A DNA stretch of 64,000 nt. Source: Heracleum sosnowskyi (Eukaryota; Streptophyta; Magnoliopsida; Apiales; Apiaceae). Where the stretch lies: contig CM061243.1 of assembly GCA_030848705.1 (NCBI GenBank), forward strand, positions 102,484,436 to 102,548,435. The letters run 5' to 3'. This document shows, piece by piece, positions 57,001-64,000 of the stretch. Under the pieces are notes generated by a model. That model did not search any database. It saw nothing but the letters and a program-made list of their open reading frames with translations, and was not told the DNA's origin. A program made the position numbers and the translations under genes. Every line of letters starts with the position of its first letter. The first letter of the stretch is position 1.

Positions 57001-60000
57001 CTTCATTTTCTTCTTAGTAGGGGCCTCTTCCTCTATAGCCTCACTACTTTTTTCCTCCATTTCCCTCTCTAGCTCTTGGGCTAATCTAGTCTGTCTCTCA
57101 GGTGTAGATTCATAACCCTGGGGATTGGCTTCTCTCCTTATCCTGGAAATCTCTTCTGCCTTTGCTTCATTGAACCTGGGGTGGCTGCTTGTGATGTGAA
57201 GTTCTTTGCCATTTCTGTAGATAACAGCCAACCCTTGTCTCAGCTTTACATCATTGGTATTTTTGAGATCCGTGATAAGAGTTGCTAACACCTTATTCTC
57301 ATCAGGCTTGGGAAGTGGGAATTCCACCTCTAGCTTGTTCTTGCCATGATGTTTAGGTGGTGATCCAGTCCTGCCACTGAAGATAGGTTCAAACTCCTTG
57401 ACACTAGAATGTTCAGCATCATAATTTTTTTGCAGAACAATGGTGTCAGGAGTGAGGACCTTCAGAATTGTTGTGTGGACAGGATTGCTACTTGTGGATG
57501 TAGTCACAGCCTGGAAGATGGATTCCTTGATCAGCTTTTCAGAATTGAGAAAAACTTGGACATCCTTAGCTCGAGAAGAGACCATCGTTGTGAGTTGAAA
57601 CTCACTTGGATTAGCTATTATTTGAGGTGACTCCCCCTGACTTGATGGCACACCTTGAGTTACAAATACCACTTGTGCACTCTCCCCTTACTTGAATTCT
57701 CCCCCGTTTTGTTATCATCAAGGGTTTGAGTGACACCAGTTGACTACAGCAACTGTTGCAGAAGCTGAGTCTGTAAATTCTGGTTAGCCAAGAAGGTGTC
57801 CATTTGCTTCTCCATATTATCAATCCTCCCAGTAAGAGCATCCACATCCTTTACCAACTTGTCTTGTTTGCATCTTTGAGATGTGGAAGGAGCAACAGTA
57901 TCAATTCTCCTTGCCAAAGCATCCTTCACCCCATCCAGATGGTTCTTGATATCATCAGTGTTGGTTCGTTGTTGCAGGATGTGGGCCTGATGAAGCTGAA
58001 GTGATGCCACAAAGTTATGAACTGTGGTGGCATGCTGTGGATTTGATGTTTGAGCATCATCACGTGCCCTTTGATAATTCCTGAGAATGACTGACTTGGT
58101 GTCATTGTGAACATAGGAGTTAGAGAACAACCAAGTAGGCATCTCTTGGAGAGTGGAAGGGTCTTCATCTCCTCCTTCACCACTCTCAGAACCATCACTA
58201 TCATCATCATAACTGAAATCTTCACCAGCTCCTGGAGGCAGATTCTGAATAGCTTCCTTTGCCCTAGACATTGATTCAGTTGTGTGTACCAAATTCAACA
58301 TCCTTTCTGCCTCCATATTTCCCTGTTCAGCCAAGACTTGATAGGTTGGATCAGGATGAGTAAATGTCTCATCATTCAGGTTGACTTGATCCAACTCATT
58401 TTGATATTCAAGTTGGAACAGTCTCTCCCTGTCTACATCACTGACATCCATTGACTCACTTGCAATGGCTGAGTCTTCCATCTTTATCTCTCCTGTACCT
58501 GCTTTTCTCTCATTTTCTCTCTTTTCTTGCATCAGGGGGTCATTCTGGCTCATACCTCTCACACCCTCACCGTCACCTACTAAGGTGGAACTCTCAGTGC
58601 TCACTTTTACCAGACTGGAAGAAATAGTCTGTCTCTCTTGCTCTTCCTCTCCTTTTGCATGGTTGCAAACCAGCCTCTCACTCTCAGTGGCTTCACTCCA
58701 TTCCCTCAAGCCTAGAAATGTTTGGACTACTGCTAACTCATCCACACTTGAAGTAGAAATACTTGAAGTTTGAAGTGCAAGTGTGGAAGGAATATTCGTA
58801 GAGGCAGTAGAAGTGGATGTCAACGGATAGCTGATTTGGGGCATATCCGTAGACAGACAAACACTTGTCAACGGATGAGAGATATTCGTAGATGAAGGAA
58901 AAGAAGTAGCTCTTGAAATGGAGACTAAGGATGAATCTATGGAGATTGATTTGAGATTTAAAGCCACAGATTGAGCTAGAGTCTGAGAAATGATAGATTG
59001 GTGATCCAACAAATCATCAATAAGATGATGATCATCAATTTCAGAGTGAGGCTTCTCCAAGAAGGTTAAAGATGGAGAATCAGGAAGTGATGTGTGAATC
59101 ATATCCACATCCAGAGAGAGAGTGGGAGAGTTTGGTGTTTCTGTTTTAGTTTGAATGATTAGAGAATAGGACTGTGACTCCACATTTACTGGAGCCACAT
59201 CAAACTGAATTTGAGATGGTGTCATTGACACTTTGTGTGATCCCTGTGTAACCCCAGATTGTTTAGACCTTTTTCTTCTTGTATAGGCCATGGTTGTATC
59301 TGTGGGGCTGATGGTGTCCCTATCCCTCTTGTACTGTGTCCCTGGTTGGGGACTCTTTTCAATAGTAACATCCTTTTGGGAGGATGCCACTAGAGATGTT
59401 ATATTTTCCTTTTCAACCACTGCATCTTTTTGAGAAGACACATGGTGGCTAGGCTGGGACACACTTATCTCACCCTCCTTGTTCTTGGAGTTTCTTTGAT
59501 GTTCACCCCTCCCTCACCTCTCATTACCTCCTTCACACTCCCCTCAAGGGTTTTGGTAGTTTTTGCAACAGGTGCCTTTTGAGAATCACCTGAGGTTTGC
59601 TTTCTAGATTTTGATTTGGGAATTTTTGAGGTGACCACTTGGGTATGAGACTGTTGGACAGTACCAGTCTCTATTGTGGCACTAGGAATCAAAGAAACAA
59701 CAACAGAGGTTGGAACAGTTGAGGAGATTACCGGACTCATCTGTGCCTCTTGAGCTGCATTAATGATTGGTGGATACACCAATTGAGCCTCCCTGTTGTG
59801 GTTCAGCCTATTCAAGTCCTCAAGGACTCTCTTATTTTGAACCCAACACTCCTTGGAGTTTGCAGGGAATTGAATCACCAAGTTGTTGTCTACATGGTTA
59901 GCTAGCAACATAAAGAATCTAGCATAATAGATATTCTTACTTCTAGATGCTTTATTTCCTAACTTAGCACCTAATTCATAAAGAATCAGAGATCCTAGGT

Positions 60001-60535
60001 TGAAAAAGCTATCATTAAGAAGCATGAAAGCAATATCTAGCATGGAAGAAATAACAGCATCATAGTTGCTAATCTTACCAGAAAACACCTTTAGAATGGC
60101 ATCAAAGAAAAAGCTCCATTCTTTGACCATTCCTTTTCTTTGAATTTTACTCAGATTATCAGTAGGTAAAGCATAGTTAATCATATTCAGCATGTTAACT
60201 ATATCAGTATCACTATGCTTTTCTAACCTATTGTTATCAGGTAAATTCAAGCAAGCATAAATGATGTCACCATTAATCACATGTTCCTTACCTTGAAGAA
60301 CAAAAGTAATTGTAGCATTCGCAGAATAAAAAACTGTCGATTCCCAAATAGCTTCAATTACCTCAAAATAAAGAGTGGGGGCTTCGAGCATAGCTTTGGA
60401 GAGCTTGCAGTTCCGGATGAACCTCATCATAGTGTGATATGATGCGCTCTTCTCCTCAAAGTCCACCAGAGCTGTGAAGTTGTTCTTCTCGTATGTGAAC
60501 CCAATGAGTGACATTGTTTTGCTTACAGGTGCCAT
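57001..60535 (-). pseudogene. ORF3 of element A, N-terminal and middle parts (broken)
   Basis: Starts MAPVSKTMS at 60535 in a good context (ACCAATGGC). The N-terminal domain is closely related to D (YEKNN, EWSFFFDAILKVFSGK, NIYYARF). A one-base deletion in a G-rich run near 59505 shifts the frame; the middle part is open from 59462 to the TAG at 57744-57746, and another shift lies near 57690. The coiled coil (57760-57850) is followed by a PPT-like tract (57701-57705 as C5 on the plus strand). The IYRNG/EAKAEE module is at about 57150-57300. The gene continues at 8921 beyond element B. Confidence 0.88.
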
Positions 60536-61072
60536 TGGTAACAGCTTAGAGCTTGTAGAGAGAAATTAGTCTAGAGAGAAAAGAGGGTTTCTTGTCTTAG
60601 TGAATTCTTTTGGAGAAAGGTAGAAGAAAATGAGCTGAGAGTAAAATTTAATTTATACTCCCCCAAAATAATTCACTAATTAAATCAGAATAATTGAAAG
60701 AAATTATCTGATTGGGCAAGAAAGTAACCGTTTAAAGATTATGGAGTGAAAAGTAAAGCCACGAATGTACTGTAATTACACACACGTACTGTACGCAGGT
60801 AACTACGGATAAGATTGTGACTTTAACGGTTACGATTAAACTAAAATATCTACAGATAGAATTTTACCTTGGGATTTGATATCCGTAGAGGTGTAAAACG
60901 ATATCCGTAGAAAAGGAAAATCCAGTGTCAGAAATGACCATCAACGGATGAAGGTATCTATAGAGGGAGAAATTTTGACTTAGGCAAAATTCTTCTTTTT
61001 CAGAGAGTTTTGATTCTCATGAAAATCATGTTGACACTGGCTGCATTTCAAATCATCAAACATTTAAATAGA
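60536..61072 (-). other. pol-ORF3 spacer of element A with motif cluster
   Basis: Noncoding. Between about 60800 and 60965 there are several ATCCGTAGA, CTACGGAT and TCAACGGATG copies, mixing the A-type motif with one D-like form. Confidence 0.8.
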
Positions 61073-64000
61073 TTAAGAGTAGTTAAGCCTACCTAGCTCA
61101 CTTACCAACCTAGAGAATGTTGATTTATCAAGTGGCTTGGTAAAAATGTCTGCAATCTGCTGCTCACTTGGAACAAAATGAAGTTCCACAGTACCATTCA
61201 TCACATGTTCCCTGATGAAGTGATATTTAATGTCAATGTGCTTGGTCCTTGAGTGTTGCACTGATTCTCAGTTATGGCAATTGCACTAGTGTTGTCACAG
61301 AATATTGGAATTTATTAACTATTAGACCATAGTCTATTAGTTGATTTTTCATCCACAGTATCTGTGCACAACAACTTCCAGCAGCAATGTATTCTGCCTC
61401 AGCTGTAGAGGTAGAGACAGAATTTTGCTTTTTACTGAACCATGAGACAAGCTTGTTTCCTAGAAATTGACAGGTGCTTGTAGTACTTTTTCTGTCAATC
61501 TTGCAACCTGCATAGTCTGCATCTGAATAACCAATTAGATCAAAACCAGATTCTCTAGGGTACCAAATGCCAAATTTTGGTGTTCTCTTGAGATATCTGA
61601 AAATCCTCTTGATAGCAATTAAGTGAGACTCTCTAGGATCAGCCTGAAATCTAGCACAAAGACATGTAGCAAACATAATATCAGGTCTACTAGCTGTTAA
61701 ATATAGAAGTGAGCCTACCATGCCTCTATAACTTGAAATGTCCACAGATTTTTCCTTAGTATTCAATTCAAGTTTAGTGGCAGTTGGCATGGGTGTTTTA
61801 GCAGGAGAGCAATCCATTAGATCAAACTTCTTCAATAAATCAAAGATATATTTAGTTTGACTAATAAAGATTCCTTCTTTCACCTGCTTAACTTGTAAGC
61901 TAAGGAAGTAGGTAAGTTCACCCATCATGCTCATTTCATATTTACTTTGCATAAGTTTGGAAAACCTTTTGCAAAGCTTCTCATCTGTAGACCCAAAAAT
62001 TATGTCATCTACATAAATTTGAACAAGTATGCTAGAGCCATTAACATTTCTAAAGAAAAGTGTTTTGTCAACAGTACCTCTAGTGAAATGGTTTTCTAAA
62101 AGAAACTGTGACAAAGTGTCATACCAGGCTCTAGGTGCTTGCTTCAGTCCATAGAGTGCCTTGAGTAGGAAGTAGACGAACTCTGGATAATCTAGATCTT
62201 CAAAACCAGGAGGTTGACTAACTTACACCTCCTCCTCCAGTTCCTCATTCAAGAAGGCACTCTTGACATCCATTTGATAGACTTTGAAATTGGCATGGGC
62301 TGCATAGGCTAGGAATATCCTTATTGCTTCCAGTCTAGCAACAGGGGAAAATGTTTCATCATAATCTATTCCTTCTTCTTGAGAATAGCCCTTAGCAACC
62401 AATCTAGCTTTGTTCCTTGTGACTATGCCATTTTCATCCATTTTGTTTCTGAATACCCGCTTTGTACCTATAACACTTCTGTCCTTAGGTTTTGGTACAA
62501 GCTTTCATACTTTGTTTCTTTCAAATTGGTTTAGCTCTTCTTGCATGGCTAAAAACCCAATCTGGATCTAAAAGAGCGTCCTCAACTTTCTTTGGTTCTT
62601 CTTGAGAAAGAAAGCTGATGTATAGGCATTCATCCTGAGTAGCTCTTCTAGTTTGGACATTTGTGGATGCATCACCAATGATCAGTTCAAATGGGTGATC
62701 CTTTGTCCATTTTCTTCTTGTAGCAGGTGTAGGTCTTGAATATGCAACATCATTCTCATTAGCATGATCATGTGAGGTTGATCCTTGACTTAGAGAAACT
62801 CCCCCTGAGTTTAATGGGGTGGTAACTCTGTGTTGCGATCCACCTCTGGATGCTCCAATTTGGCTTCCTACGGATGCTCCCCTTGTCCCTTCTATGGATG
62901 GCTCATTAGAACTTGAGTTTTCCATATTAGAGACAGTCGTTCTTGGAGGAACTGATTCATCATCATGATCATCATCTTCATCACCAAAGTCGAGACCTTC
63001 CACCTCATTGTCAAACCTGAGAGTTTCATGAAAACCCTCATCAGTAAGACCCTGTATTCTGGCATCATCAAAAACAACATGCACAGATTCCATAACAATG
63101 TTGATTCTGTGATTAAAAACCCTGTAGGCTTTTCCAGCTACATATCCCACAAAAGTGGCTTCATCTGTCTTTGATTCAAACTTTCCAAGATTTTCACCTT
63201 GATTTCTCAGTACAAAGCACTTGTATCCAAAGACATGTAGAAAATTCAAGGATGGTTTCCTTCCTTTGAGCAGCTGATATGGAGTCATTCCTTTTGTTTG
63301 GTTGATCAAAGAAATATTTTGAGTGAAACATACAGTTTTTAACTACTTCAGCCCAGAAATAAGTAGGTAACTTTGATTCTCCTAGCATTGTTCTTGCAGC
63401 TTCAATGAGAGTTCTGTTTTTCCTTTCTACCACTCCATTTTGTTGTGGTGTCCTTGTTGCAGAGAACTCATGAATGATTCAATTTTTCTCACAAAACAGC
63501 CTCATTGTGGAATTCTTGAACTCAGTGCCATTGTCACTCCTGATTCTTCTTACTTTGAGATCAGGATGATTGTTGGCAGCCTTGATGTGATTGATTATGA
63601 TTTCACTTGCCCCATCTTTGGAGTGCAGAAAGTAAGTCCATATGAATTTAGAGAAATCATCCACAATCACAAGGCAGTACCTTTTCTTTGAGATTGACAT
63701 GACATTTACTGGTCCAAACAAGTCCATGTGCAACAGCTGTAGAGGTTGATCAATTGATGAATCCAGCTTGCTTCTGAAAGAAATCTTTTTCTGCTTCCCT
63801 TTCTGGCAAGCATCACAAAGCCCATCCTTGGAAAATTCCAATTGAGGAAGTCATCTTACTAGGTCTCTTCTTACCAAATCATTCATATACTTGAAGTTCA
63901 AATGTGACAGTCTTTTGTGCCATAGCCAACTTTCATCTTTGCTTGCTTTACTCAGAAGACAAGTGATGGAATTAGAACTTGTTGAGTTGAAATCAGCTAT
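61073..64000 (-). pseudogene. pol: Pol of element A, multiply broken, cut by window edge
   Basis: Enters at the right edge within the zinc part of integrase (SWLWHKRLSHLN, CDACQKG); the protease lies outside. It shows the integrase core (MDLFGPV, RSDNGTEF, VVERKNRT), linker, reverse transcriptase (YVDDIIFGS) and RNase H, ending at 61073. Breaks seen: TGA near 63853, a stop near 63480, a frameshift near 63335, a frameshift near 62545, TGA near 62505, TAA near 62233 and two one-base losses near 61270-61310. The linker holds family-A motif copies at 62868-62900 and a PPT-like tract at 62811-62815. Confidence 0.92.

Larger units (their letters stand above)
6909..64000 (-). mobile_element. Element A: old Sirevirus-like Ty1/copia retrotransposon, 5' part outside window
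   Basis: Outermost element, transcribed right to left. Visible parts are the 3' LTR (6909-7827), the last part of ORF3 (to 8921), then after the 48-kb insertion of element B the rest of ORF3 (57001-60535), a spacer and most of pol (61073-64000). The gag gene and 5' LTR lie beyond the right edge. Coding parts hold several stops and frameshifts. Its ORF3 and pol are closest to those of element D, so A and D are sister families. Confidence 0.93.

Overview
The window is nuclear DNA of a flowering plant, most likely a eudicot. It holds one host gene at the left edge and then about 57 kb of nested Ty1/copia LTR retrotransposons. The evidence for a plant is a six-exon RLCK-VII kinase gene with GT-AG introns, strong AT richness, and copia elements with long Sirevirus-type internal regions (gag, pol and a third ORF). 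I cannot name the species.

Layout. 1-4740: a PBL17-like receptor-like cytoplasmic kinase gene on the minus strand, with a probable SINE in intron 1. 4741-6908: AT-rich intergenic DNA. 6909-64000 (open on the right): element A, minus strand, old and broken. Element B (+, 8922-56995, target duplication CTTCT) sits inside the third ORF of A. Element C (+, 10017-20877, duplication ATGTT) sits in the 5' LTR of B. Element E (-, 24848-48903, duplication GATGA) sits in the pol gene of B. Element D (+, 33747-46254, duplication GTTAT) sits in the gag gene of E. So A contains B, B contains C and E, and E contains D. All four complete elements have matching 5-bp target duplications.

Age follows nesting. 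A and B carry frameshifts and stops. E carries only in-frame stops, and its LTRs differ at 8 of 496 positions by my reading. C (one LTR difference in 544) and D (one substitution plus a C-tract length change) are very young. D looks fully coding: gag, pol and a 1281-residue ORF3 are all open. C and E are one family, A and D are sister families, and B is a separate family.

How the parts work together. Gag (UBN2-type domain, coiled coil, zinc knuckles) builds the particle. Pol supplies protease, integrase, reverse transcriptase and RNase H. ORF3 follows pol; it shares a globular N-terminal domain, a long low-complexity linker and a coiled coil between families, and shows no envelope hallmarks. 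Four patterns run across the elements. (1) Each family carries its own short DNA motif, repeated in the LTR and the pol-ORF3 spacer; in A, C/E and D it also occurs in coding linkers. (2) PPT-like GGGGGAG tracts recur at two equivalent coding positions in all five elements. (3) A splice-acceptor-like signal sits at every gag-pol junction visible, and in family C/E gag and pol do not overlap at all. (4) The youngest element has lost the C-terminal domain of ORF3.
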